The notes under the pieces are model-generated. The model had not been told where the DNA came from and did not search any database. It saw nothing but the letters and a program-made list of their open reading frames with translations. A stretch of DNA of 36,054 nt from positions 1 through 36,054 of the forward strand of contig NZ_QJTI01000030.1 in assembly GCF_003217325.1 (NCBI RefSeq), read 5' to 3'. How positions within the stretch are numbered: position 1 is the first letter of the stretch; each line of letters starts with the position of its first letter. The translations under genes were made by a program, and so were the position numbers. The DNA comes from Rhodopseudomonas faecalis (lineage in GTDB: Bacteria; Pseudomonadota; Alphaproteobacteria; Rhizobiales; Xanthobacteraceae). This document shows, piece after piece, positions 8,914-17,580 of this stretch.

Positions 8914-10134
8914 TCATTCGCCGGCGTTCAATCGATGTGATGCAGATGGGCTGGCGGTGATGGTCGCCAGCCGTGCCGGTGCTGAGCGCAGCGCTGCCTT
9001 CTGCTGGCGCTGGGCGCGTTGCGGCGCCAGCGTGTCGGCATAGGCGGCGACCGTCAGTTCGGCGATATGGCTCCAATCATAATCGCGGATGTTGTCGCGG
9101 CCGACGGCGTGGCGCTCGAGCGGCGGCTCGGGCTCGGCGGTCAGCGCGGTGATCTTGGCGGTCAATTCCGCAACGTCGCCCATTTTGAAGGTGCGGCGCC
9201 GATCGCTGATCACTTCGAGATTGGACGGGATGTCGCTGACCAGCACCGGCAGGCCGTAGCTGAGCGCTTCCAGCAGCACGATCGGCAGTCCTTCATGCGA
9301 CGATGGCAGCACGAACAGCCCGGCATGGGCATAAAGCTGGCGCAGCGTCTCGCCGGTCTGGAATCCGGTCATCACGACATTGTCAGCCTGAGCGGCTTCA
9401 GTGGCGAGCTGATCGGCATAGGCGTTCTGATGATCGATGCGGCCGACGATCGCGAGCTTCCAGCCGGGCAGGCGGGCCGCGACGAAGGCGCGCAGCACGT
9501 CGAGCTGGCGCTTCTCTGGCACGAGGCGACCGACCGTCAGCAGATAGCGGCCTGGCTCCAGGCCGAGTTCTTCGATCTGCCCGCTCTCCATGGGCGGATA
9601 GGAAAACTGCACGCCATTGGGTATGACGTCGCACGGCTTGCCGTATTTGGACGCGATCAGCCGCTCGATGCTGCGGCTGATGGCGATGCGCTTATTGGCA
9701 AAGCGCATGCCCAGCAATTCGCCGGCGCGCAGCACGGTGCGCGCCGCGAGCCCCCACTTCTCGCGATCATAATCCTCGCCGTGATGGGTGACGACGACGC
9801 GCAGTCCCATCAAGCGCAGCAGCGGCGTCACGAGCGCCGGGCCGATGCCGTGCACATGCACCAAGGCCGGGCGGCGCACGCCGGCCGCGACCGCGCAGAT
9901 CAGGGAGTGCAGCAGCGTCTCGAAATAGGCGTTGCGGATGGTCCATAGCCGCAGCAGCCGCACGCCGCGCCAATGTTTGGTATCAGCGGGCACATAGGGC
10001 GAGCGCGTGCAGGCGGTGACGCGGTGGCCGCGGGCCACCAGCCGCGGCGCCAGATGCTGGACGTGGGTTTCAATGCCGCCCTGGACTTCGGGGAAGCCGC
10101 GGAAGCCGAAGATGAACACCTCATTGCGACTCAT
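8914..10134 (-). CDS. Glycosyltransferase family 4
   Basis: 406-residue GT-B fold enzyme, predicted to add a sugar to the lipid-linked EPS repeat unit in the cytoplasm. The N-terminus has the acceptor-side glycine loop GFRGFPEVQGGIETHVQ. The C-terminal donor domain shows TVGRLVPEKRQLD and the E-x7-E motif in EGLPIVLLEALSYG. The start at 10134 (MSRNEVFIF) has GGAG 8 bases upstream; a 10-residue longer in-frame form lacks a site. First gene of the minus-strand pair with the Wzy-like gene, and divergent from the GT4 gene at 10465. Donor and acceptor sugars cannot be read from sequence. Confidence 0.9.
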   Translation of the reverse strand: MSRNEVFIFGFRGFPEVQGGIETHVQHLAPRLVARGHRVTACTRSPYVPADTKHWRGVRLLRLWTIRNAYFETLLHSLICAVAAGVRRPALVHVHGIGPALVTPLLRLMGLRVVVTHHGEDYDREKWGLAARTVLRAGELLGMRFANKRIAISRSIERLIASKYGKPCDVIPNGVQFSYPPMESGQIEELGLEPGRYLLTVGRLVPEKRQLDVLRAFVAARLPGWKLAIVGRIDHQNAYADQLATEAAQADNVVMTGFQTGETLRQLYAHAGLFVLPSSHEGLPIVLLEALSYGLPVLVSDIPSNLEVISDRRRTFKMGDVAELTAKITALTAEPEPPLERHAVGRDNIRDYDWSHIAELTVAAYADTLAPQRAQRQQKAALRSAPARLATITASPSASHRLNAGE

Positions 10135-10464
10135 AGCGCTTACTCCACATCCGCGGCCGCCCATCGCCCTTGTTGATCACGGTCGCGGCGGCGTTTCGAT
10201 CGGTTGCTCGGCTTCCTCAATCACCGTCGTTGCGGCGAGCCGTGACCGCTGCAGGCAAGGCAGCGGCGTTGCCGCGACGATGAGCCAACCACCCTCGCGC
10301 AAGTTGACGACCGTCAATATCGCGGTGCAGTCGGCCGATAGGCTTTCGTCATCGGCGGTTCAAAACCGTGTTCAAGGCGACAGGAGAGGGTGGATGCGAC
10401 TGACGCGATGTCTTCGTAGCAATCGGCCGATCTCCGCCACTGTCAGCACCACGCGGGCGCTGCG
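10135..10464. promoter_or_regulatory. Divergent intergenic region between two GT operons
   Basis: 330 bp without a convincing gene. It must contain the start sites of both the minus-strand GT4-Wzy pair and the plus-strand GT4-radical SAM pair. The one clear element is the inverted repeat at 10304-10317. Core promoter hexamers could not be assigned. Confidence 0.55.
10304..10317. promoter_or_regulatory. TTGA-N6-TCAA box
   Basis: TTGACGACCGTCAA: arms TTGAC/GTCAA around GACC. It lies between divergent EPS genes, 147 bp upstream of the plus-strand GT4 start and 169 bp upstream of the minus-strand GT4 start. Same consensus and Fnr-like spacing as the boxes at 20320, 29251 and 29367. Confidence 0.7.
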
Positions 10465-11790
10465 ATGAGCGAGCTGTCGATCCCCACCACTGCCGGCGAT
10501 CCGCCGCTGCTGCGCGAACAGGCGGCGCTTGCAACATCACCACGCGAGACCGAGCAACAGGCGCGGTCGGCGCGCACCGCGCGCGGCCGCCGGCCAAAGG
10601 TGCTGGTCGCCAACAAGTTCTTTTTCCTGAACGGTGGTTCGGAAGCGGTGATGTTCCAGGAAATGGAACTGATGCGTCAGGCCGGTCTCGATGTGATCGA
10701 GATCGCGATGCAGGACTCGCGCAACCGGCCATCGGACTTTGCGCGCTACTTCGTGTCATCCAAAGACTATCGCAGCGCGTCCGGGCTTGATCAGGTGAAA
10801 GCGGCGCTGGCGCTGATCCGCTCGCGCGAGGCGATCGCGCAAGTCTCGCGCATCATCGAAGAACAGCGCCCCGATATTCTGCATTGCCACAACATCTATC
10901 ATCAGCTCACGCCGTCGATCATCAATGTCGCGGCGCGCCACCATGTGCCGGTGGTGCTGACGCTGCATGATTATAAGCCGGTGTGCCCGGTCTATACCCA
11001 GCTGTCGCACGGCCAGGTGTGCACGCAATGCGCCGATGGCGGCTTCGAGGCCGTGCTGCGCAACCGCTGCGCCGATGGATCGCTGGCGCGCAGCGCGCTG
11101 CTGTGGGCGGAGGCGCGTTATCACGCGCTGGCCGGCAGCTATCACCATGTTGCCAAATTCATCGCGCCGAGCCGCTTTATGCGGGACGCCATCTCGCGGC
11201 GCTTTGGCGACGATAAGGTCACCTATATCCGCAACGCGATCGATGCCTCGCAGATCACGCCGGCGCAGGACGATGACAATTACGTGCTCTATCTCGGCCG
11301 TCTGACGCCGGAGAAGGGCATCAAGACGCTGCTGCGCGCGCACGCTTCGGATTACGGTGATTGGCGGCTGGTGGTTGCCGGCACCGGACCGCTCGCCGCG
11401 GAATTGCGCGGCCGGTTTCCGAAGGCAGAGTTCGCGGGTCATCTGACCGGCGCTGATCTTGAGCGCGTGCTGTCGCGCGCTTCGGTGGTGGTGGTGCCGT
11501 CAGAATGGCATGAGAACAGTCCGCTCTCGATCCTGGAAGCGATGGCGCATGGCAAGCCGGTGGTGGCGTCGCGGATCGGCGGCATCCCGGAACTGGTGCG
11601 CGACGGCGAGACTGGCTTGCTGGTCGAGCCCAAAGAGATCGCGCAATTCGCGCACAGCATCCGCACGCTGATGAACGACCCGGCGCTGCGTGCGCAACTT
11701 GGCCGCAATGCCCGCCGTGTCGTGGAAACAGAACATGCGCTTAGCCAGCACGGCGCCGCGCTGCTCTCATTGTACGACAGCCTGATTTAG
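10465..11790 (+). CDS. Glycosyltransferase family 4 with Cys-cluster insert
   Basis: 441 residues. After about 45 probably disordered residues the GT-B fold begins at KVLVANKFFFLNGGSE. It shows LTLHDYKPVCPVY followed by a cysteine group (VCTQCADGG, then NRCADG), which recurs in a subset of bacterial EPS GT4 enzymes and may bind metal. The donor domain has YLGRLTPEKGIKT and the E-x7-E-like ENSPLSILEAMAHGKPVVAS. Predicted to add one sugar of the EPS repeat unit. No good ribosome binding site is visible for the ATG at 10465, so an internal start nearer residue 45 is possible. The radical SAM gene follows 24 bp downstream. Confidence 0.9.
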   Translation: MSELSIPTTAGDPPLLREQAALATSPRETEQQARSARTARGRRPKVLVANKFFFLNGGSEAVMFQEMELMRQAGLDVIEIAMQDSRNRPSDFARYFVSSKDYRSASGLDQVKAALALIRSREAIAQVSRIIEEQRPDILHCHNIYHQLTPSIINVAARHHVPVVLTLHDYKPVCPVYTQLSHGQVCTQCADGGFEAVLRNRCADGSLARSALLWAEARYHALAGSYHHVAKFIAPSRFMRDAISRRFGDDKVTYIRNAIDASQITPAQDDDNYVLYLGRLTPEKGIKTLLRAHASDYGDWRLVVAGTGPLAAELRGRFPKAEFAGHLTGADLERVLSRASVVVVPSEWHENSPLSILEAMAHGKPVVASRIGGIPELVRDGETGLLVEPKEIAQFAHSIRTLMNDPALRAQLGRNARRVVETEHALSQHGAALLSLYDSLI

Positions 11791-11814
11791 CCAGCAGAAC
11801 CGAGTGAGCACCCT

Positions 11815-12948
11815 ATGGACCTGACCGTCATCTCGACCTTCCGCTGCAACTCACGCTGCCAGATGTGCTACATCTGGAAGAATCCGACCGAACCGAAAGA
11901 GGAAGTCTCGCTGGAGACGCTGTCGAAACTGCCTGACGGCTTCGACAATCTCAACGTCTCGGGCGGCGAGCCGACCTTGCGCAAGGATCTGCACGAGATC
12001 GCCGACCTGCTCCATCCCAAAGCGCGGGTGATGGAGATTTCCTCGAACGGCCTGCATCCGGAACGGCTGCTGCCGATCATCAAGAAGTATCCCAACATCA
12101 AGGTGCGGTTCTCGCTGGAAGGCGACCAGCAGACCAGCGACTCGATCCGCGGCGAGAAGGATGGCTACGCCACCAAGGTCGCGGGGCTGCGCATGCTGCG
12201 CGAGGCGGGCGGCACCGATCTCGGCTTCGCCATGGTGATCCAGGACGAGAATGTCGACCAGCTGGTCGATGTCTATGAATTCGCTCGGCGTGAGGGTTTT
12301 GAACTGGCAACCTCGACGCTGCACAACGCCTGGCAGTTCTACAAGAACGACAACTACTTTTACGATCGTCGCGCCGTGGCCCATAAGGTCGAGGGACTGA
12401 TCGAGGCGATGTTGCGCAGCAACAAGCCGAAGAACTGGTTCCGCGCCTATCTCAATCTCGGCCTGATCGAGAAAATTCTCGGCCATGACCGGCTGATTCC
12501 GTGCAGCGCCGGCCGCGATTTCGCCTTTATCGATCCGTGGTCCGATGTGTGGGCCTGCAATGTGCGCTCCGATCTGCCGATGGGGAACCTGGCACGGCAG
12601 TCGTGGGACGAGATCATGAATAGCGATCAGGCCGAGCATACCCGCGGCAAGGTCGCGCGCTGTGACCAGAATTGCTGGATGGTGACCACCGCGCGCACCG
12701 CGATGCGTTCCAATCTGGTTCCGCAGATGCCCAAGCTCGAACCGATGCTGTGGGTGCTGAAGAATAAGCTCAAGGTGTCAATGGGCAAGAGCGTCTGCTT
12801 CAATAGCTACATCAACTACGGCGACGTTCGGCATTCGCCGCTGGTGAAGCGCGCATCCTATCTTGGAACCGGCGAAAAGGCGCATTTGGTGAAGGGCCGG
12901 GTCTCGGTCGATGAGCATTATCCGCTGAAGACGTTCGTGAACAACTGA
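11815..12948 (+). CDS. Radical SAM protein with SPASM/twitch-like C-terminus
   Basis: 377 residues. The N-terminal CNSRCQMC (C11, C15, C18) is the CxxxCxxC motif that binds the catalytic 4Fe-4S cluster with S-adenosylmethionine, followed by the glycine-rich NVSGGEPTLR. Further cysteines at about 230, 248, 283 and 287 (CSAGRDF, WACNVRS, RCDQNCW) resemble an auxiliary-cluster SPASM/twitch region. It sits 24 bp behind the GT4 gene, so it is probably co-transcribed with EPS genes. That suggests a modification of a sugar, a lipid carrier or a peptide, but the substrate is unknown. No small precursor peptide gene was recognised next to it. Confidence 0.88.
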   Translation: MDLTVISTFRCNSRCQMCYIWKNPTEPKEEVSLETLSKLPDGFDNLNVSGGEPTLRKDLHEIADLLHPKARVMEISSNGLHPERLLPIIKKYPNIKVRFSLEGDQQTSDSIRGEKDGYATKVAGLRMLREAGGTDLGFAMVIQDENVDQLVDVYEFARREGFELATSTLHNAWQFYKNDNYFYDRRAVAHKVEGLIEAMLRSNKPKNWFRAYLNLGLIEKILGHDRLIPCSAGRDFAFIDPWSDVWACNVRSDLPMGNLARQSWDEIMNSDQAEHTRGKVARCDQNCWMVTTARTAMRSNLVPQMPKLEPMLWVLKNKLKVSMGKSVCFNSYINYGDVRHSPLVKRASYLGTGEKAHLVKGRVSVDEHYPLKTFVNN

Positions 12949-13225
12949 TGATGCGCCGCGCACCGTCAGCAAGGCTGCCTCGCTACTGGACGGAACTTAG
13001 TATCACCTAGTCGATCGTCGCATAGCACGGCGCGAGCGCTGCCCTCGTTTTGGCGAAAAGCACTTGCAGCATGCCGCCGCATCAGCCTTGAGTGTTCAAT
13101 CGTCCTACGCGTCGTAATCAGTAACGTGCGGCGCGGTCGATCTCGCGCTGCGCGACGTCGCAGTTATTTGGGGGATCGTTCGATGACGCCAGGCGAACAC
13201 TGCCCAGCAAACGAGAAAAAGAACG

Positions 13226-15358
13226 TTGCAAGAGCACAGTGAACCACTCTGCGCGGCACCCGACCATGGCTTGATTGCACTGGTGATGATGCTGCGATTT
13301 CAGGGCTTGGCGGTCGATCCCGAACAGGTCCGGCATCAATTCGCCGGCACCACCATCGGGCTTGCCGAGATGGTGCGCTGCGCCAAACGGCTCGGCCTGA
13401 AAGCCAAGCTGATCTCGACCAATTGGCTGCGGCTGGCGCGCATGCCGCTGCCGGCGCTGGCCACGCGCCGCGACGGCAGCTATCTGCTGGTCGGCAAGGC
13501 CGATGGCGACAAGGTGATCGTGCTCGAGCCCGGGCAATCGCATCCGGCCGAGATGGATAAGGCCAGTTTTGAAGCGGTGTGGGACGGCCGGCTGGTGCTG
13601 ATGGCGCGGCGCGCGGCGCTGTCTGATCTCGCCAAGCGGTTCGATCTCACCTGGTTTGTCAGCGCGATCCACAAATACAGGTGGCTGCTCGGCGAAGTGC
13701 TGGTGGCCTCGTTCTTTCTGCAGATCTTTGCGCTGATCTCCCCGCTGTTCTTCCAGGTGGTGGTGGACAAGGTGCTGGTGCACCGGAGCATGAGCACGCT
13801 CGACGTGCTCGCGGTCGGGCTGGTGGCGATCGCGCTGTTCGAAACCGTGCTCGGCGTGCTGCGCACCTATCTGTTCTCGCACACCACCAACCGGATCGAC
13901 GTCGAGCTTGGTGCGCGGCTGTATCGCCATTTGCTGGCGCTGCCGATCGGCTATTTCCAGGCGCGCCGGGTCGGCGACTCGGTGGCGCGGGTGCGGGAGC
14001 TGGAGAACATCCGCAATTTTCTCACCAGTTCGTCGCTGACGCTGGTGATCGATCTCGCCTTCACCTTCATTTTCATTGCGGTGCTGTTCTTCTATTCGCC
14101 GCTACTCACCTGGATCGTGCTGGCCTCATTTCCGATCTACATCGCCATTTCGGCCGCGGCGACGCCGCTGTTCCAGCAGCGGCTCGACGAGAAATTCCGG
14201 CGCGGCGCCGACAATCAGGCATTCCTGGTGGAAAGCGTGTCCGGCATCGAGACCGTGAAGGCGATGGCGATCGAGCCCCTGATGCAGCGGCGCTGGGAGG
14301 AGCAGCTCGCTGGCTATGTCGCGGCCAGCTTCCGCGTCACCAGTCTTGGCAATGTCGCCAGCCAGTCGGTGCAGTTCATCAGCAAGCTGGTGACGGCGGC
14401 GGTGCTGTATTTCGGCGCCAAGCTGGTGATGAGCGGCGATCTCACCGTTGGCGAATTGGTGGCGTTCAATCTGCTCGCGGGCCGAGTCAGTTCGCCCGTG
14501 CTGCGGCTCGCGCAAATCTGGCAGGATTTCCATCAGGCGCGGCTGTCGATCGACCGGCTCGGCGATATTCTCAATTCCAGTCCTGAACCCGCTTATCAAT
14601 CGAGCAAGACCGCGCTGACCACGGTGCGCGGCGACATCAGCTTCGATCGGGTCAGTTTCCGCTATCGGATCGACGGTCCGGAAATCCTGCATGACATTTC
14701 ACTCGACATTCCTGCGGGCCAGGTGATCGGCATCGTCGGCATGTCGGGCTCGGGCAAAAGCACGCTCGCGAAATTGGTGCAGCGGCTCTATCTGCCAGAG
14801 CGCGGCCGCGTGCTGGTCGATGGCGTTGACCTCGCCCAGGCCGATCCCGCGCAACTGCGCCGCCAGATCGGCGTGGTGCTGCAAGACAGCGTGCTGTTCA
14901 ACTGCTCGGTGCGCGACAACATCGCGCTGTCGGACCCCGCGGTGCCGGCCGAGCGCATCATTCGCGCCGCCAAACTTGCCGGCGCGCATGAGTTCATCCT
15001 GTCGCTGCCCGAAGGCTACGACACCATGGTCGGCGAACGCGGCGCCAGCCTGTCGGGTGGCCAGCGGCAGCGGGTCGCGATCGCGCGCGCGCTGATGACC
15101 GATCCGCGCATTTTGATCTTTGACGAGGCCACCAGCGCGCTCGACTACGAAAGCGAGCGGATCGTCCATGACAATATGGAGCAGATCTGCCGCGGCCGCA
15201 CCGTGATGATCATCGCCCACCGGCTCTCGACGCTGCGCATGGCGGACCGTGTCATCACCATCGAAGCCGGCCGTATCACCGAAGACGGTTCGCATCAGGA
15301 CCTGATCAGAGCAGGGGGACGCTATGCCAAGCTCCATCGACTGCAAGCCGGCGCCTAG
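13226..15358 (+). CDS. Type I secretion ABC transporter with C39-like domain (HlyB/PrtD type)
   Basis: 710 residues: a peptidase-C39-like domain (about 10-130), an ABC transmembrane domain with about six helices (about 150-440) and a nucleotide-binding domain. Walker A is GMSGSGKST (505-513), the signature LSGGQRQRV starts at 609, Walker B ILIFDEATSALD includes D633/E634, and the switch His is in IIAHRLST. The C39-like domain has DHG where an active C39 peptidase has DCG, so it should not cleave, as in the HlyB C39-like domain, which docks unfolded substrate. The start is a TTG at 13226, with only a weak A/G-rich site; no in-frame ATG precedes the conserved domain. The partner MFP follows 72 bp downstream. 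It exports a protein, not polysaccharide, in one step across both membranes. Confidence 0.92.
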   Translation: MQEHSEPLCAAPDHGLIALVMMLRFQGLAVDPEQVRHQFAGTTIGLAEMVRCAKRLGLKAKLISTNWLRLARMPLPALATRRDGSYLLVGKADGDKVIVLEPGQSHPAEMDKASFEAVWDGRLVLMARRAALSDLAKRFDLTWFVSAIHKYRWLLGEVLVASFFLQIFALISPLFFQVVVDKVLVHRSMSTLDVLAVGLVAIALFETVLGVLRTYLFSHTTNRIDVELGARLYRHLLALPIGYFQARRVGDSVARVRELENIRNFLTSSSLTLVIDLAFTFIFIAVLFFYSPLLTWIVLASFPIYIAISAAATPLFQQRLDEKFRRGADNQAFLVESVSGIETVKAMAIEPLMQRRWEEQLAGYVAASFRVTSLGNVASQSVQFISKLVTAAVLYFGAKLVMSGDLTVGELVAFNLLAGRVSSPVLRLAQIWQDFHQARLSIDRLGDILNSSPEPAYQSSKTALTTVRGDISFDRVSFRYRIDGPEILHDISLDIPAGQVIGIVGMSGSGKSTLAKLVQRLYLPERGRVLVDGVDLAQADPAQLRRQIGVVLQDSVLFNCSVRDNIALSDPAVPAERIIRAAKLAGAHEFILSLPEGYDTMVGERGASLSGGQRQRVAIARALMTDPRILIFDEATSALDYESERIVHDNMEQICRGRTVMIIAHRLSTLRMADRVITIEAGRITEDGSHQDLIRAGGRYAKLHRLQAGA

Positions 15359-15430
15359 CGCCAACGCTGCGTGAGAACCGGCGCGGGCCGTGGGCCTGCG
15401 CGTCTGTCGTCAATCGATGCAGAGCCAACA

Positions 15431-17503
15431 ATGACCATTCCGTTGCACCATCAGTTCAAGCCCGATCCTGGATTGTTCGTCCTGGAAATCCTGTTGCGGC
15501 TGCAGGGCGCGGATCTGCGCCTCGACGACATGCGCGCCGCGCTGCGCGGTCGCGCGGTCGGCATTCCCGAGATGCTGCAAGCAGCGCGTCACGCGGGCGC
15601 CAGTGCCGTGTGCCTGAAGATCGGTTGGGACGCGCTGGCGCAGCAGACGCTGCCGGGCATCGCCGCGCTGCGCGGCGGCCAATTCCTGATTGTGGGGCGG
15701 ATCGCCGGCGACTCCGCGCTGGTGCTGCGGCCAGACTCGCCAAAACCGTCGGTGATGAGTCGCGCCGAATTCGAGCAGGCCTGGGATGGCCGGCTGGTGG
15801 TGATCGGCCAAGAAGCCGACGCACCTGCCGAGCAGCCGCGTGCGCTTGATCAATGGCGCGAGCGGATCAGCGCCGCGGCGCAGCAGCTTATGGCGCGGCT
15901 GCGCGCCGTCGAGCTGCCAAGCGTGGCGGCCTTCGCCGACAGCATCAAGGCGCGGTGGCAGCGGCGAGGCCAGCCCACGCCGAAAACTCCGCCAAATATC
16001 GGCCCAGGCAGTACGACACTGCCGATCGCCGCGCCGCCCACCACCCCGGCGGTGGCGATTGCCAGCCACGCCAAGCAGCTGCGCGACAAAGTGCTGGCGC
16101 TGCGCAGCGATCAGAGCCGGCGGCTGCCGGCCGAGATCGCGTTCCTGCCAGCGGCGCTGGAGATTGTCGAAACGCCGCCGTCGCCAGTCGGCCGTGCTGT
16201 TGCGATCAGCATTGCCGCGGTGTTCAGCGTGGCGCTGTTATGGGCGTCGATCGGCACGGTCGATATTGTCGCGATTGCGCCCGGCAAGGTGATTCCGGGC
16301 GGCCGCACCAAAACCATTCAGCCATTCGAGACCGGCGTGGTGCGGGCCATCCATGTGCGCGACGGCCAGATCGTGCGCAGCGGCGATACGCTGGTGGAAC
16401 TCGACACCACCATGAGCGATGCCGATCTCGAACGGCTGAAAAGCGAATTGATGGGCGCGCGGCTCGACGTGGCGCGCCTGAAGGCGGCGTTGTCCGGCAA
16501 GCCCGATCCGGTCGCGGCATTCGAGCCGCCGCCCGGCGCGTCACCGACCGCGATCGCCATGCATCGCCGCTTCCTGATCAGCCAGACTGCCGAGCAGAAG
16601 GCCAAGCTGGCCTCGATCGATCAGCAGCTCAAGCAGAAGGAAGCCGAACGGGCGACCTCGATCGCCTCGATCGACAAGCTGAAAGCGACCTTGGCGCCGC
16701 TCGAGCAGCGCGTCGCGATTCGCGAGCAGCTCTATCAGAAGGAGCTCGGCTCCAAGCTCACCTACCTCACCGAGTTGCAGGATCTGGTGGCGCAGCAGCA
16801 GGAAGTCTTGGTGCAGCAAAGCCGACTGACCGAGGCCAATGCCGCCATCTCGATGCTCAATGAGAACGCCGCCAAAGCGGTCGCCGAATATGAGCGCGCG
16901 ATGTTCGAGGAGCTGGCCAAGGCCGAGCAGAAGGTCTCGACCTTGGAACAGGACGTGATCAAGGCCGATCAACGCACCCGGCTGCAGAAGCTGACCGCGC
17001 CGATCGACGGCAAGGTGCAGCAGCTGGCGGTGCACACCATCGGCGGCGTGGTGACGCCGGCGCAGGCGTTGATGGTGGTGGTGCCCAGCGAAACGGCGCT
17101 GGAGATCGAAGCCATCATTCCAAACCGGGACATCGGCTTTGTCGAAGTCGGCCAGGATGCCGCGATCAAGATCGATACGTTCAACTTCACCCGCTATGGC
17201 ACGCTGCAGGGCAAGGTGCTGAACATTTCGCACGACGCGATCACCCGCAACAAGGCGCCCGAACGGTCCTCGCCCGGTATGATCGGTAGCGATTCCGCGG
17301 GCAGCGAGCCGGCCGGGCAGGAGCTGGTCTATGCCGCGCGCGTGTCGCTCGATCGCACCGAGATGGAGATCGACAACAAGCGCGTGCGGCTGACAGCCGG
17401 CATGGCGGTGACGGTGGAGATCAAGAGCGGCACCCGCCGGATCATCAGCTATCTGCTGTCGCCGCTGGTGCGCTATCACCACGACGCGCTGCGTGAACGG
17501 TGA
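15431..17503 (+). CDS. HlyD-family membrane fusion protein with N-terminal C39-like domain
   Basis: 690 residues from ATG 15431 (MTIPLHHQF); a GTG at 15371 would add 20 residues. Order: an N-terminal C39-like domain (about 8-125), a Pro/Ala-rich linker (about 178-210), one membrane helix (about 253-277), a lipoyl/biotinyl-like half motif (PFETGVVRAIHVRDGQIVRSG), a long coiled coil (about 330-510), and a beta-barrel ending TAGMAVTVEIKSGTRR. It forms the periplasmic adaptor between the ABC transporter and a TolC-like channel. Typical HlyD proteins are about 400-480 residues with a short cytoplasmic N-terminus; the extra ~250 residues are the odd part. The C39-like domain aligns to that of the ABC partner without gaps, with DPG in place of DCG, so it is catalytically dead. 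Confidence 0.92.
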   Translation: MTIPLHHQFKPDPGLFVLEILLRLQGADLRLDDMRAALRGRAVGIPEMLQAARHAGASAVCLKIGWDALAQQTLPGIAALRGGQFLIVGRIAGDSALVLRPDSPKPSVMSRAEFEQAWDGRLVVIGQEADAPAEQPRALDQWRERISAAAQQLMARLRAVELPSVAAFADSIKARWQRRGQPTPKTPPNIGPGSTTLPIAAPPTTPAVAIASHAKQLRDKVLALRSDQSRRLPAEIAFLPAALEIVETPPSPVGRAVAISIAAVFSVALLWASIGTVDIVAIAPGKVIPGGRTKTIQPFETGVVRAIHVRDGQIVRSGDTLVELDTTMSDADLERLKSELMGARLDVARLKAALSGKPDPVAAFEPPPGASPTAIAMHRRFLISQTAEQKAKLASIDQQLKQKEAERATSIASIDKLKATLAPLEQRVAIREQLYQKELGSKLTYLTELQDLVAQQQEVLVQQSRLTEANAAISMLNENAAKAVAEYERAMFEELAKAEQKVSTLEQDVIKADQRTRLQKLTAPIDGKVQQLAVHTIGGVVTPAQALMVVVPSETALEIEAIIPNRDIGFVEVGQDAAIKIDTFNFTRYGTLQGKVLNISHDAITRNKAPERSSPGMIGSDSAGSEPAGQELVYAARVSLDRTEMEIDNKRVRLTAGMAVTVEIKSGTRRIISYLLSPLVRYHHDALRER

Positions 17504-17533
17504 TGCCGAACAGGCGGTGATGCCAAAAGAGAG

Positions 17534-17568
17534 CGGCATGCAGCGGCGAGGGGCACCGCTGCATGCCG
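17534..17568 (-). terminator. Strong hairpin terminator, possibly bidirectional
   Basis: A perfect 13-bp stem, CGGCATGCAGCGG (17534-17546) with CCGCTGCATGCCG (17556-17568), around a 9-base loop. On the minus strand it is followed by CTCTCTTTTGG, which suits the end of the DUF4910 gene. On the plus strand it sits 30 bp after the MFP stop but lacks a U-tract. Confidence 0.75.
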
Positions 17569-17580
17569 ATTGTCGAGCGT

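Noticed and set aside
13088-13099. TTGAGTGTTCAA upstream of the ABC transporter gene as another regulatory box
   Set aside because: The half-sites are only four bases apart instead of six, so it does not fit the motif seen elsewhere.
13226-13620. Active bacteriocin-type C39 peptidase on the ABC transporter
   Set aside because: The catalytic Cys position is His (DHG), and no double-glycine leader peptide gene was seen nearby.
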